From positions 1 through 31,540 of IMG/VR virus record IMGVR_UViG_3300023109_000078: a stretch of DNA of 31,540 nt, one strand, 5' to 3'. This document shows positions 17,501-24,407 of this stretch, piece by piece. The notes under the pieces were generated by a model, which was given only the letters and a program-made list of their open reading frames with translations, searched no databases and was not told where the DNA came from. This DNA is from a virus. The translations under genes were made by a program, and so were the position numbers. Within the stretch, counting starts at the first letter, position 1. Each line of letters opens with the position of its first letter.

Positions 17501-19844
17501 TGCCACAGAACTTAAAAAGATGGCCAGAGAGCGCGTACAGTTAACCGTAGAAGGCCGCGAGGTTAACATTGACGAGGTAGCTGATGAAATTGCATCAGGC
17601 ACAGTAGATTTAGTCCGGGAACGCAAAAAGAAAAAAGGTGTTCCAATTGCCAATCGCGGTACGCAATCTCAGCGGGGACGCCAAACGTTCTGGCAGAGTT
17701 TTCGATCCTCTCTTCTGACCACAGAACTGTGGGCGCGGTTTGCAGATAACAACAACGCAGACGGTCCTATCACTAGCAACATTGTACGCCCGGTGATGAA
17801 GGCGATTACAAACTACAACATCAACCGCGCTGTGCCGCTTAAAAAATTAGTCGATATGCTGCGCGGTCAGGCGTCCCCGTTAAACGTAAAGATAAATGTC
17901 ACGGCGTCAGAGTTTACAGACGCTGAAGGCAACCCGTGGTCATTCCTCACAAAAGGCGAGATTATCCACGCGCTGCTCCACACTGGTAACGCCAGCAACT
18001 TCCGCAAGCTGTTGCTGGGCGGTCAGAAAGCTGATGGCGTTTCATATATGTTTGGCAAGGAAAACCCAGACGGCACACTAGACACCAGCAAGTGGGACGC
18101 GTTTATCATGCGGATGGTAAATGACGGCGTCCTGACGCAAGCAGATTTTCAGCTAGTGCAAGAAATTTGGGATTTGTTTGAACAAACCAAAGGCCCGGCG
18201 CAGGCGGCACACAAAGAACTGTACGGGTACTATTTCCCAGAAGTGCCTGCCGAGCCTGTATCGACCCCGTTTGGCGTCTTACGAGGCGGCTATGTCCCTG
18301 CTATAACTGATAGGTCAATGAACACTGACGCAGCAAAACAAGCTGCGCAAGATGACGTGTCTCAGATGCGCAGCAACACGATGTTCCCGGCTGCAGAAAG
18401 AGGGTTCACTAAACAACGTGTCGAATACAACGAACCGTTAGATTTAGATTTGGCCGGGTTACCCCAGCATCTAGATAAGGTGATGAAGTTTTCGTACATT
18501 AACCCGGCGGTGCAGACGGCGTCACGGTTCTTACGCAATAAAAAGATTAGAGCGGCGCTAAGTCAAATTGAACCGATGGTAATTGAAAACACCATCATTC
18601 CATTTTTAAGCCGTGCCGTCAGACAGGAAACTACCGACCCGCAAGGTAGCGGAAACCTCAAGCCGTTTGACCGGGCGGCAACGTGGCTGAACCAAGCTGT
18701 CGGCATGAACACAATGACATTAAATATTGTCAACACGCTGCAGCAATCAACAGGGTTGGTGACGGCGTCTTTACTGGTTAGCCCACTGAAACTATCCCAC
18801 GCTGCCGTCAGGTTTAGACAGGATGGCCAAGGGTTAAAATCATATGTGGCGTCACGCAGCCCGTTCATGCAAGTGCGTATGCAAGACAGCGTCAACGACA
18901 TGATGCAAGGTATTGAAGAAACATTACGCGCTACCAGCCCCCTCAAAAAGCTGCAGGGTAAGGCTAGCAAGTACGCGTATATCACGCAGCAAATTATGCA
19001 GAACTTTGTCGATCCAATTGTCTGGTCCGCTGCCGAAAGCCAAGCCCGGACAAACGGCATATACGAAAAAGTGTACAACGCGAACCTATCACGGGGCCGT
19101 GACGTGGCGCTAGCTGCAGCTGAAGACGCTGTGGCGCAGTATGCTGACCGTGTGGTGCGCGACACGCAATCCCCTATGGGTGCGCAGGACATATCTAAGT
19201 TTGAAGCTGGCGGCGCTATTATGCGGCTGTTCACTAAGTTCTATCGTTACTTTAACAACATGTACAATCTGAACCGCACAGAGTGGAAACTGAACGCCCG
19301 GCGCATTGGCTGGAAAGGCAAGCCTACCCGTGCATTCTACATCTACATGATCGGCTTTGCGATGCCTGCTATAATTGCAGAGGGTATCGTGATGATGGCT
19401 AAAGGTAGGTTCGATGACGATGAGGAAGAACTAGACACACTGATGTTTGACCTGTTGTTTATGTCACAAGCTAAAATGGCTACAGCGATGGTCCCTGTAC
19501 TAGGATTGCCTGTAACCGCTGGTCTGGGGCTGCTAACAGATCAGACCTACGATGACAAAATGAGCCTGTCCCCAGTGATTAGTATTGCAGAGGGTTACGG
19601 CATGAACTTCTTGAAGTCAGCTGTTGCAAGAGTAACAGGCGAAATTGACACCGATGAAGAAGAAGTACGGGAAGTAAAAGCGTATCTTAAAATGCTGGGC
19701 CTAGTGTTGAAACTGCCGACCAACTGGTTTGCAAAAGGTGTTGAATACCAGATGAAAACTGACCGTGGCATAGTTGCAGGACGTGACACGTCCGACATAA
19801 TATCTGGATATTTGTTTGGCAGAGATAAGACGGAGAACAGATGA
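8556..19844 (+). CDS. Giant polyvalent internal virion protein with methyltransferase-like and zincin-like domains
   Basis: This 3762-residue product takes 36% of the window. I place the start at ATG 8556, which forms an ATGA overlap with the previous stop; an in-frame GTG at 8544 is less likely. Visible regions: helical N-terminus with hydrophobic segments (about 345-490); a Pro/Ala/Thr/Glu-rich linker (about 745-875); a class I SAM methyltransferase-like domain (about 925-1115) with motif I LDYGSGLGFG at 953-962; an uncharacterised middle region; an HEAGH zincin motif at 2319-2323, followed by FHELWARGTEKYF that could give the third ligand; a Lys/Glu/Ala-rich coiled coil (about 2525-2570); and hydrophobic segments near the C-terminus (about 3594-3665). 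Position matches T7 gp16. Enzyme-bearing polyvalent proteins of this type are thought to be injected with the DNA; DarB of P1 is a known example. No transglycosylase motif was found. Confidence 0.85.
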   Translation: MSELSGSQLAAGILQDEEENVASPRPGVLPFMQPVVNGNHDATGRELGVVPPVADTAITDILDADEGDLNTKIALNFVNAEMETSDISPEIREKLTTEILQRPGMEFFARNNGEVQAQVQEEFALRLFEQNKKWLDDNPRLKSFFADPVNNKLSQRDLADGRMQRFIRNVELISKKNKATGWWAKNFENFWQEQGILFKEAGRGIIAAGGKLLYVSGQAQMRANEAQLLGTQAMVGKVTGDSSREIEETLNETAIRTQRPWIKSILTEDELTEYDAADGTTVEGQTKQSELYLKALEASKIQVFEDVQEFTDDMWGGRENDKRDLRILKARLPDGGFAYWVRTIEGAVVQMAPTVAAGLLSGGSLAAPSAVTFLQVFGRTYDTASHREGWTHEQALGEATFKAAVEMVSERLLPLRYLFPKKAGGAVADAAQQSAVATFLKVGVAEGAQEMFVEAVDIAYANGILDENIGFEEGVQRLIEAGIIGFAVGGQMKLTVSGVNMVKDKAFGKQSQDYLDTLQAVNEAANNLDLMTTAPTAVQELVDEALADPEADGTVLVDAQKLLDLHQDTVQTQAWQDSVPVDAMSSPVAEALGVNFEEIKATALEGGEVVIKTSKLVTLSPEQFKTLSLDIRESIGSYTVREHEAALVQQADDVAAVTAALQENQAAMESEAAPGAAIYDLVQQQAIDSGVSAIEADTRGQLIQEFYVTQSALLKNPDGSMVSPEQLFAEQNVTLQAPGGPTVSSTDLAPPATEALASVDTDAPSPPEALVLSPDMLVPPPVIAVPDAAAPSADPEINTQISANAVAPDVGTLPEVGTAPALPVTPDPLEAAPTVETAAVAPEAVTEAATEATAVDPAADVAAPVAPVAERPAGELPSINDLTDKIKAGFLEQSAPQPPLTTEQTLELEQSQAVIEGQQGSMSTQIATTATAYPKVVARVESQFLERPVTTILDYGSGLGFGTQLMREEGRDVESYEPNPDRAIAAGNVPTYSDSTKVTKKYDLVMNLNVLNVLEPKLRDVVLADIISKIDDGGAAVIGTRGWTGDIATAKNVDMAVEDKAVWVNKKDKKVYQKGWDGNELLDYITARLPIGYTAVKISGVGKRGVLIRKNAPEDSGVTMMPLNQDTIDVNETVEETQERIVSQVTGRDGKVITVTETQDLQNKLVDSKVVPRIKSLQELLDKTGEITIIPTIADRTAAGTNFYGADGQQYMGIPALGGPFFPLTMQNIAGGFIWADRGAGVEAAKRDKTMKKGVTHMLVTLGTNNMHQSNTTVTQVYVQDLAMKLQSDLRPGTNNPNPITKEKLAEVMQFFENMEFKGNPDSKSYAKTKVVMEEVMSFANVGFDSLSDGTGGAKLNQWLQNLSFDARKIWLDKMGSKEIAGKLGIDMQKILDTTREPTLNTQGLGAGVVLLEIDTASWAKGSQPIQHPDFPSAMMGKVVGVFDTPISWELLWQDHVAAEKAAEIAKTGAPRKGPQEYRAWTLKAPPVTLTQDLVDRIGDHNAPGIDGEMQARMVMSMIDTRATNKHWGDANVGNGGVKPIDYADAVERVRASQEGMAQKPGSLEATQETYTKKDGTEGTRSIKGTGFNAKLKMGREGKVGGLLLSQLGKTQAWSLIEITPRGKKIVSLFNLEQNTQGIAETGLILDALDQGATLSVADPRNPVYNLLIDFGFAPNSYGELEFNGEVQANGETYTERYFRYGFEGIQNGRVDPDVAAITERIVDDSAQPASSEQAVKQYGYDPLAKPFREGTLQSRAREIALTIAKLPDNALRNLKLPLQARASVSRIISNPLPLYQEEAPKIPAKEIEARLTATTLPSDADVLGMLGGFPNYLNAVASFMGTQRQKLVQGKMTPRDVAKAYAITVGSQGAGAMKVSTFLAKTGFQPSPDFVERGMIRPEEAMAMWFGTPNGQAALDAVSKGNTDPALWQELIEWRKAWGDDRLGNMGLLSDKGIALLPDVVANLNELGKRAGRGQSVADDINTELQRLGGIAAAKGPFISHLLGMGETVTMDAVEINFWLTGKADVSRLKAEEKALAQAVAKSAKGKILLRDMVMARLENLRATGQVKVPPGMDPKAYMHVMHHWLWDRAKGIETTHTGLYKGMTMYQPAEVNLLPENKLEKVDKQYGVGKKMGNETYLHKSAMDVLPADVQARIAEAELPPGHEWAIVKYNKKTGQISLIESYDWDTSHEPTVGNSLILKPDGTVKLHKAPVEDANKTIYHHKWLFVRPGYTGFNYVESRLRSRTWQALGNLDSRRYGRKGFWQENVLPRLEPNYLTQTDTGPVGPRGRFFQEKDVYGNVSNIIEMTKNADKSTFLHEAGHFFLFQQKQMLEDSRLTEDGRKQLNADAQTTTEWFRKNADQVWQEMQDMMHSTRKAADADPSNFAKQERADRIEAAVVYANDHGGVMYMRDIADNFMNGKMNYGTELEIGFHELWARGTEKYFSNGEAPTPKLRKLFENYSAWLTKIYRNLSRLNVNIDPEITQVFSRLVAIDDALTDATESATYTVPPELTALASEAETEALNDLATDAQNEAREQVKAKVQKEIKREQAKTRKEAEAKIKERVTAEVQARPVYAAINMLRRGILPDGTKSDKNLKLNYAEFKKRYGLETMRRITAAAPGLFTNKRAKDGTVPEDVASSLGFEGPDQMVAALAAGNYPKQADAIRDETTAAINNELGEILSDEQITEMADEAVNNDKQLDVLAAQARILRRVIAQNARKQTDRKATDYGVTSTARQDIAAAKAAKATETAAVTEDTTQADAADATIGTVTAEQQRQSNVGQRRAQRKASVKLSEILRNVSLPAIKAAAVDHISKLPLNRIHAGKYRTTAERITKKYARALVKRDYVEAEGLLNLIILNTAMSKEAARVQGVISKDVKSLQEFGNRTDKKLATSYDVDVVNVMRAMLHTVGIGKANSKNMAPGQALSVLQDTDQELDENLTAVAAQVADIEVALRNMQQDGNMPTYKDMSVIDIQSLLEIATELKKMARERVQLTVEGREVNIDEVADEIASGTVDLVRERKKKKGVPIANRGTQSQRGRQTFWQSFRSSLLTTELWARFADNNNADGPITSNIVRPVMKAITNYNINRAVPLKKLVDMLRGQASPLNVKINVTASEFTDAEGNPWSFLTKGEIIHALLHTGNASNFRKLLLGGQKADGVSYMFGKENPDGTLDTSKWDAFIMRMVNDGVLTQADFQLVQEIWDLFEQTKGPAQAAHKELYGYYFPEVPAEPVSTPFGVLRGGYVPAITDRSMNTDAAKQAAQDDVSQMRSNTMFPAAERGFTKQRVEYNEPLDLDLAGLPQHLDKVMKFSYINPAVQTASRFLRNKKIRAALSQIEPMVIENTIIPFLSRAVRQETTDPQGSGNLKPFDRAATWLNQAVGMNTMTLNIVNTLQQSTGLVTASLLVSPLKLSHAAVRFRQDGQGLKSYVASRSPFMQVRMQDSVNDMMQGIEETLRATSPLKKLQGKASKYAYITQQIMQNFVDPIVWSAAESQARTNGIYEKVYNANLSRGRDVALAAAEDAVAQYADRVVRDTQSPMGAQDISKFEAGGAIMRLFTKFYRYFNNMYNLNRTEWKLNARRIGWKGKPTRAFYIYMIGFAMPAIIAEGIVMMAKGRFDDDEEELDTLMFDLLFMSQAKMATAMVPVLGLPVTAGLGLLTDQTYDDKMSLSPVISIAEGYGMNFLKSAVARVTGEIDTDEEEVREVKAYLKMLGLVLKLPTNWFAKGVEYQMKTDRGIVAGRDTSDIISGYLFGRDKTENR

Positions 19845-19875
19845 CTAGACTAAAAACGAAAAACCTTGTACTCTA

Positions 19876-19885
19876 CGACTAGTCG
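19876..19885. repeat. GACTAGTC palindrome in the gap before the fibre gene
   Basis: A perfect 10-base palindrome CGACTAGTCG lies in the 50-base gap between the giant gene and the fibre adaptor, and its right end runs into the GGAG ribosome-binding site (19885-19888). The core octamer GACTAGTC occurs four times in the window. Confidence 0.4.
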
Positions 19886-19894
19886 GAGATAAAT

Positions 19895-20824
19895 ATGACA
19901 GTAAGCACAACGACCAACCAATCCGGGCCGTTTACCTGTAACGGCACAGTCAAAGCGTTTGACTACACTTTTCAAGTGGATCAGACAGCGGACATTGTTG
20001 CCACATTGACCAACAGCACAACCGGGGTGAACACCATTGTTAACCCTTCGTTGTACACTGTTGCAATTGTAGGAACAGGCGGCACGGTAACATTTACAAC
20101 TGCCCCAGTGACAGGGCAGACGTTAACTATTGGGCGTAGCACTACACAGACGCAGCTGATCAATCTAGAAAATCTAGGGACGCTGCAGCCTACGGTGCTG
20201 GAAAGCGGCTACGACAAGCTGACTATGATGGTGCAGGACAGTGGCGCGACTAGTGACCGGGCAATTGTAGTGCCTGCCACAGACGCTGTTACTTTAAGTA
20301 AAGAACTGCCTGTCTCCAGTTTACGCGCCAACAAGCTATTTGGCTTTGATGCGTCTGGACAGCCAGAAGCTACAACAGGAAGAGTGCTGTCTGGCAGCGG
20401 GTCAGGAAGTAGTCTGGCTCCGGGTTCAGCCCCAACTGTAGTGGTGACATTTTCGGCGTCTTCTGGAAACCTTGATATTGCAATTGGTGTGCCTACCGGG
20501 GCAACAGGCGCGACAGGCACTGCAGGACAAAACGGCATATTCAGTGAAATAGCGAGTAAGTCAGAGGCAGAGACAGGCACAGACAATGTGAAGGGCATGT
20601 CTCCGCTGCGTGTAAAAGAAGCTATTACATTTAACGCTAGTAACGTATCTAACGCCGCGTTTTACGGCTTTAAAAAGACCAGCGGCGTCTTGCAAGTGGA
20701 TCAATCCACTGCAGGCGGGTCTGAAGCCTTCACGTTAACTGATTATGACGATAGTCAGTTTGCATCCTTTGGCCTCACGTTTTCATTAACGGCGGCTGGC
20801 CATTTATTGGTCACAACGCCGTAA
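19895..20824 (+). CDS. Tail fibre/adaptor protein, T7 gp17 N-terminal type
   Basis: The 309-residue protein has a beta-rich N-terminal domain (residues 1-130) with the pattern of T7 gp17-like fibre attachment domains: GPFTCNGTVKAFDYTFQV, then VATLTNSTTGV, VTFTTAPVTGQTLTI and LENLGTLQPTVLESGYDKLTMM. This domain docks the fibre to the portal/tail-tube region. A short collagen-like stretch GVPTGATGATGTAGQNG (198-214) follows, then SEAETGTDNVKGMSPLRVKEAI, a motif common in marine phage fibres, and a short beta C-terminus. It has no obvious receptor-binding head; the downstream propeller protein may supply that. The start is supported by CGGAGATAAAT before the ATG. Confidence 0.82.
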   Translation: MTVSTTTNQSGPFTCNGTVKAFDYTFQVDQTADIVATLTNSTTGVNTIVNPSLYTVAIVGTGGTVTFTTAPVTGQTLTIGRSTTQTQLINLENLGTLQPTVLESGYDKLTMMVQDSGATSDRAIVVPATDAVTLSKELPVSSLRANKLFGFDASGQPEATTGRVLSGSGSGSSLAPGSAPTVVVTFSASSGNLDIAIGVPTGATGATGTAGQNGIFSEIASKSEAETGTDNVKGMSPLRVKEAITFNASNVSNAAFYGFKKTSGVLQVDQSTAGGSEAFTLTDYDDSQFASFGLTFSLTAAGHLLVTTP

Positions 20825-20843
20825 GGCAAACAGGAGATAACAC

Positions 20844-22853
20844 ATGGCAACTATTGACGTAGGAAAAATTAAGTTTGTATGGAAAGGCGCATATGACGCC
20901 AGCACGACATACAGCGCGGATGATGTCGTATCATACCAAGGCACGTCTTGGATATATGTGAACGCGACTGCAGCGGCGGGTCAAACCCCGGCGGACAACG
21001 CGTACTGGGATATTATGGCTGACGGCTCTAATCCAATGACTACTGCCGGGGACATGATCTTTGGCGGCTCAAGTGGAACGGCAACCCGGCTTCCAATTGG
21101 AGCATCTGGCTCTGTACTTAAAGCTACCAGCGCCACAGATGTTGGCTGGGGAACAACCAGCGGTCTTGAAGGGTTAAAACCTCTAGGCACTAACATACCG
21201 CTGTTCGCACACACTACAGACACTGACGCGACTGTTAAGTGGCCGTGGCTTGCGCAATACAGCGGCAAGTCTGGTGCTAGCGCAGATTACATTCCTTATG
21301 ACGGTATGCCCAACGGAAGCTGTGGCCCTGTTAAACGAAACAAACGCTACTGCCGAAACGTTACCACCGGGGACGTGTTCTATTTCATTAATCAGAACTA
21401 CGAGATTGTCCACAAAGGTAGTTCATACCAAGGTGGTGTTGGTGGTACGACAGATCAGATTAACGCCTACACTAGTTTGTACGCACCCATCTCAACAGAG
21501 TTTGGCGGCATGGCTACTGGCGAATACTTTGTACGCATTTGGATGCGGTACAAATCGCAATGGGCAATGACTAACAAAGGCAACCTCTGGGTTTGGGGCG
21601 AGAACGCCCAAGGCCAGCTAGGTTTAGGTGATGTTGTTAACAGAAACCAGTGGGTGCGTAATCCTTATCTAGGACCAGACGCGACCAACAACAGCATCAC
21701 TTGTGAGGTGGCTTGCTTTGCCACTTGCGGCAACGAAACCGACAGCAACAGCACTTTAATGCAGAACTACGCCATCCTACATGACGGCAGGGTTTTAGGT
21801 TGGGGCAATAATGCTGAGGGATCGTTAGGTGTAGGTGACGCAACTGTCACAACAATACCTGAGTTGATAACCAGTTTGTCAGGTGTCAATACTATTACCA
21901 TTGAGGGTGGTTACTCAAGTACCTACTTCTTAGATAGCACTGGCGATCTGTGGCATACAGGCGGGGATGACAGCGGCATTGGTAAAGGGTCTGCTAGAAC
22001 AACGCCTGTCGTAATGACCGGGGTAGACAACGTAGTTCAGTTTGCCGCGCATTTTTGTGATACTTACTGCAGCATCATAGCAACGCAAAATGACGGTGAC
22101 AGCTACGCGATTGGTTACAACGGCGTTGGTCAACTTGGTTTAGGTGACCTTGTTAGCCGCGCAGCTTGGACGCAGACAGGCGGGTCGCTTAATTTTAGTG
22201 CCGTATGGTTTGACGGCACAGACAGCACCACATCTGCACACGCGCTGACGGGAGTTCCCGGCGATCTGTTTGACACGACAACTGGAGCGTCTGTCTATGG
22301 GTGTGGGTACAACGTCTATGGTAGTTTAGGCATTAATAATACTACAAGCAGTAGCGCGTGGGTTCAGCCGTCAACTACCGCTTGGGGTACAAGTTATTTT
22401 AAAACGATAACTACAGCCGATGGTGCGACAGCGTCCACTAGCAACATGGTGTTCCCACGAACAGCTATTAAATATCTGTTTCCTACGCCCAGTGCAGAAG
22501 GCACAAACTGCATGACGTATGTGGACATGCAGGGCCGCATGTGGATAACCGGGTACAAGTTGGTGGATTACGGTTACCAAGCCACTGCCACCACTACTAC
22601 AGTAACACTGCCGTATCCTTACCCATCACCATGGATGCACACTTTGTCATCAGGCGAATGGTACAACGGTTCCGCGCAGGTAACGATTGAAGATTACTAC
22701 TTTGATAGTAGTCACAGCACCACTACATATAACAACTTATGGCTCAGAACATCTGACGGCAACATATGGTTTATGGGCGATCAGGTATCCGCTGTGGGCG
22801 GTGGTGGTGGTATCACCGGGCCAAGGGTCCACTGGGTTAGGATGGGAGTATAA
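20844..22853 (+). CDS. RCC1-type beta-propeller protein, probable receptor-binding tail protein
   Basis: The 669-residue product has an N-terminal module (residues 1-60: FVWKGAYDASTTYSADDVVSYQGTSW then ADNAYWDIMADG) resembling the small carbohydrate-binding or chitinase-type modules used in phage tails, and a fibre-like stretch to 235. From about residue 237 on there are RCC1-type repeats: GNLWVWGENAQGQLGLGD (247-263), GRVLGWGNNAEGSLGVGD (315-332), GDLWHTGGDDSGIGKG (367-382), DSYAIGYNGVGQLGLGD (419-435), ASVYGCGYNVYGSLGI (482-497), GRMWITGY (564-571) and DGNIWFMGDQVSAVGGG near the end. Seven such units fit a seven-bladed propeller. The AGGAGATAACAC site sets the ATG. Lying just after the fibre adaptor, it is the best candidate for host recognition; that role is inferred. 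Confidence 0.83.
   Translation: MATIDVGKIKFVWKGAYDASTTYSADDVVSYQGTSWIYVNATAAAGQTPADNAYWDIMADGSNPMTTAGDMIFGGSSGTATRLPIGASGSVLKATSATDVGWGTTSGLEGLKPLGTNIPLFAHTTDTDATVKWPWLAQYSGKSGASADYIPYDGMPNGSCGPVKRNKRYCRNVTTGDVFYFINQNYEIVHKGSSYQGGVGGTTDQINAYTSLYAPISTEFGGMATGEYFVRIWMRYKSQWAMTNKGNLWVWGENAQGQLGLGDVVNRNQWVRNPYLGPDATNNSITCEVACFATCGNETDSNSTLMQNYAILHDGRVLGWGNNAEGSLGVGDATVTTIPELITSLSGVNTITIEGGYSSTYFLDSTGDLWHTGGDDSGIGKGSARTTPVVMTGVDNVVQFAAHFCDTYCSIIATQNDGDSYAIGYNGVGQLGLGDLVSRAAWTQTGGSLNFSAVWFDGTDSTTSAHALTGVPGDLFDTTTGASVYGCGYNVYGSLGINNTTSSSAWVQPSTTAWGTSYFKTITTADGATASTSNMVFPRTAIKYLFPTPSAEGTNCMTYVDMQGRMWITGYKLVDYGYQATATTTTVTLPYPYPSPWMHTLSSGEWYNGSAQVTIEDYYFDSSHSTTTYNNLWLRTSDGNIWFMGDQVSAVGGGGGITGPRVHWVRMGV
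21552..22836 (+). repeat. Degenerate RCC1-type repeat block (about seven units)
   Basis: At the protein level, units of about 45-80 residues recur, each with G-x-h-x-x-W/h-G followed by G-x-L/h-G-h-G. The spacing is irregular, with longer inserts between units 4 and 5 and units 5 and 6. Nucleotide identity between units is low, so this is an old repeat and not a recent duplication. Confidence 0.75.
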
Positions 22854-22855
22854 AC

Positions 22856-23227
22856 ATGGCTATAAAATTATATCAGTGGGACACTAGTGTTGTAGATAGG
22901 CTTGTGTCACCAAATAAGTTCGACGGCGCATACAAAATACAATGGCATCAACATGGTTATGTCAGCATGACGGTAGAGTTTGCTGCATTGTTCAACACGC
23001 TAAACGACAACGTGCTGGTCAAGTCAGACGCAGACGGGGTCACCGCTGTTAAAGCATGGATGAAGCCAAACACGGACAAAGAAAAAGTAACTAACATTCG
23101 CAAGAAATACGATGCTAATGCGGAGTTCTTTGCTCTACGCACTAACGATACTGCAATCAAAAACGACATAGCGTCTATTGTTGCAGCGGTAGAAACAGAG
23201 CGAGATACTTGGCTAGACGTGTCGTAA
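22856..23227 (+). CDS. Unknown small protein behind the fibre genes
   Basis: The product has 123 residues and no motif I recognise. It starts MAIKLYQWDTSVVDRLVSPNKFDG, is beta-like in the first half (YKIQWHQHGYVSMTVEFAALF) and helical with many charged residues in the second half. The ATG lies 3 bases after the propeller stop and uses a GGGAGT site inside that gene's last codons, so it is translationally linked to it. Position directly after the receptor-binding candidate suggests a chaperone or accessory of the fibre, but nothing in the sequence proves it. Confidence 0.6.
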   Translation: MAIKLYQWDTSVVDRLVSPNKFDGAYKIQWHQHGYVSMTVEFAALFNTLNDNVLVKSDADGVTAVKAWMKPNTDKEKVTNIRKKYDANAEFFALRTNDTAIKNDIASIVAAVETERDTWLDVS

Positions 23228-23240
23228 GCAAGGTAGATGC

Positions 23241-23498
23241 GTGGATTGGCTGTCGGAATACTGGCATCAAATTCTTTTCTTTGGTGTCATTATTGTAAAT
23301 GCCGTCAGGGCTAGAGAACAGCTGTCAGAGGCGCAAAAAGATTTAGCAATGTTGCACAAACAAGTTGAGCGGGTGCTGCGTTGGACGCAGGATCAGCAAG
23401 AGGCGTTGGTTAAACTACGGGCTGAAGTAGACGTTGAAAAGGAGCAAAGGCAAATGTTGTGGGAGTTTACGAATAAAATAAGGGATATGCTAAAGTGA
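23241..23498 (+). CDS. Small membrane protein with coiled coil, GTG start (possible inner-membrane spanin)
   Basis: The 85-residue product starts at GTG (AAGG at 23230-23233, spacing 7) and reads MDWLSEYWHQILFFGVIIVNAV. One short N-terminal hydrophobic segment (about residues 9-21) is followed by a long charged helix (24-85) with heptad-like spacing of Leu/Val. One transmembrane segment plus a coiled-coil ectodomain is the plan of inner-membrane spanins such as Rz, and it lies in the lysis region. No partner lipoprotein was recognised next to it, so the spanin call is tentative. An ATG at 23237 is in another frame and opens only 25 codons. Confidence 0.6.
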   Translation: MDWLSEYWHQILFFGVIIVNAVRAREQLSEAQKDLAMLHKQVERVLRWTQDQQEALVKLRAEVDVEKEQRQMLWEFTNKIRDMLK

Positions 23499-23516
23499 TC
23501 CCGGACAGGTGTAAAT

Positions 23517-23993
23517 ATGTTAGCAGAACTGGCCGCGTGTAATGCAGCTTTCCAAGTTATTAGAGCGACTGTCAAGAACGGTGCGGACCTTACAAGGTGC
23601 GCTACGCAGATCGGCGCTTTTATTAACGGCGAGGATGCTTTACGCAAAAACCTTAATAAAAAGAAGAATAGCTTCTGGGGTAAAGTCGGTGGGCAAACGG
23701 GTGACGGCAGTGACCTTGAAGAGTTCTTTGCTCTGGAAGAACTTAAAGAAAAGCGTAAAGAACTAGAACAGTTGATGATATTTTGTGGCCGTCCGGGGCT
23801 GCACGGGGATTGGGTCAGGTTTCAAGTAGAGGCTAGAAAACGCCGCAAGGCAGCGGAAGACGAAAGGATACAAAATCGCGCAGAATTAATTGAAACACTT
23901 ATTCAAGCATCTGTATGGACACTGGGCGCAGTGGCGCTGTTTGGTTCGTTGTTTGGGGTGCTGTGGATATTGAGACTAAAGGGGATAATTTAA
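23517..23993 (+). CDS. C-terminally anchored membrane protein of the lysis region
   Basis: The 158-residue product has a soluble helical N-terminus (AACNAAFQVIRATVKNG), a Lys-rich hinge (NLNKKKNSFWGKVGG), an acidic DLEEFFALEELKEK helix, the stretch FCGRPGLHGDWVRFQVEARKRRK, and one transmembrane segment near the end (about 130-153). Proteins with this same organisation are, to my knowledge, frequent beside lysis genes in marine phages, but their function is not established. The start ATG follows ACAGGTGTAAAT, a weak ribosome-binding site. The stop TAA overlaps the holin start (TAATG). Confidence 0.68.
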   Translation: MLAELAACNAAFQVIRATVKNGADLTRCATQIGAFINGEDALRKNLNKKKNSFWGKVGGQTGDGSDLEEFFALEELKEKRKELEQLMIFCGRPGLHGDWVRFQVEARKRRKAAEDERIQNRAELIETLIQASVWTLGAVALFGSLFGVLWILRLKGII

Positions 23994-24406
23994 TGATAGG
24001 ACTACTGACGGCACTGGTAGGTCCAGTGACAGACATAATATCTAAGACTGTGACCGATAAAGATGAAGCTGCAAAGATGGCGCACCAGATTGCGACACTG
24101 GCAGATCAGCAAGCCCACCAACAGGTGCTGGCGCAATTAAAAGTTAATGAAGCAGAAGCGGCCAGCGGGTCACTATTTAAAGGCGGCTGGCGTCCATGCT
24201 GTGGCTGGGTGTGTAGCCTTGCTCTAGCGTACACCTACATCGTGCAGCCGTTCCTAACGTTTGCGCTGCTAGCGTTTGGTGTGGACCTACCGCCGTTGCC
24301 GACACTGGCCACCTACGAATTGCTACCAATTTTATTGGGCATGTTAGGGCTAGGTTCGATGCGGACGTTTGAACGCTTCCAAGGAAAGATACCAAAAGGA
24401 AAATAA
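23993..24406 (+). CDS. Holin, GTA-type 3TM family
   Basis: The 137-residue product has an amphipathic N-terminus (MIGLLTALVGPVTDII), a charged linker, then the conserved stretch NEAEAASGSLFKGGWRPCCGWVC (52-74) and two or three membrane segments (about 68-95 and 108-123), ending LGMLGLGSMRTFERFQGK. This is the signature of the holin family first described in gene transfer agents (PF11351, GTA_holin_3TM). It would permeabilise the inner membrane to release the muramidase. The frame is open upstream to a TTG at 23915, but the ATG at 23993, overlapping the previous stop, gives the family's usual length. The endolysin gene begins 2 bases after its stop codon. Confidence 0.87.
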   Translation: MIGLLTALVGPVTDIISKTVTDKDEAAKMAHQIATLADQQAHQQVLAQLKVNEAEAASGSLFKGGWRPCCGWVCSLALAYTYIVQPFLTFALLAFGVDLPPLPTLATYELLPILLGMLGLGSMRTFERFQGKIPKGK

Positions 24407-24407
24407 C

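Noticed and set aside
23237-23311. ATG at 23237 opening a short frame before the coiled-coil membrane protein
   Set aside because: It ends after 25 codons and overlaps the GTG-started gene in another frame; no domain is formed.
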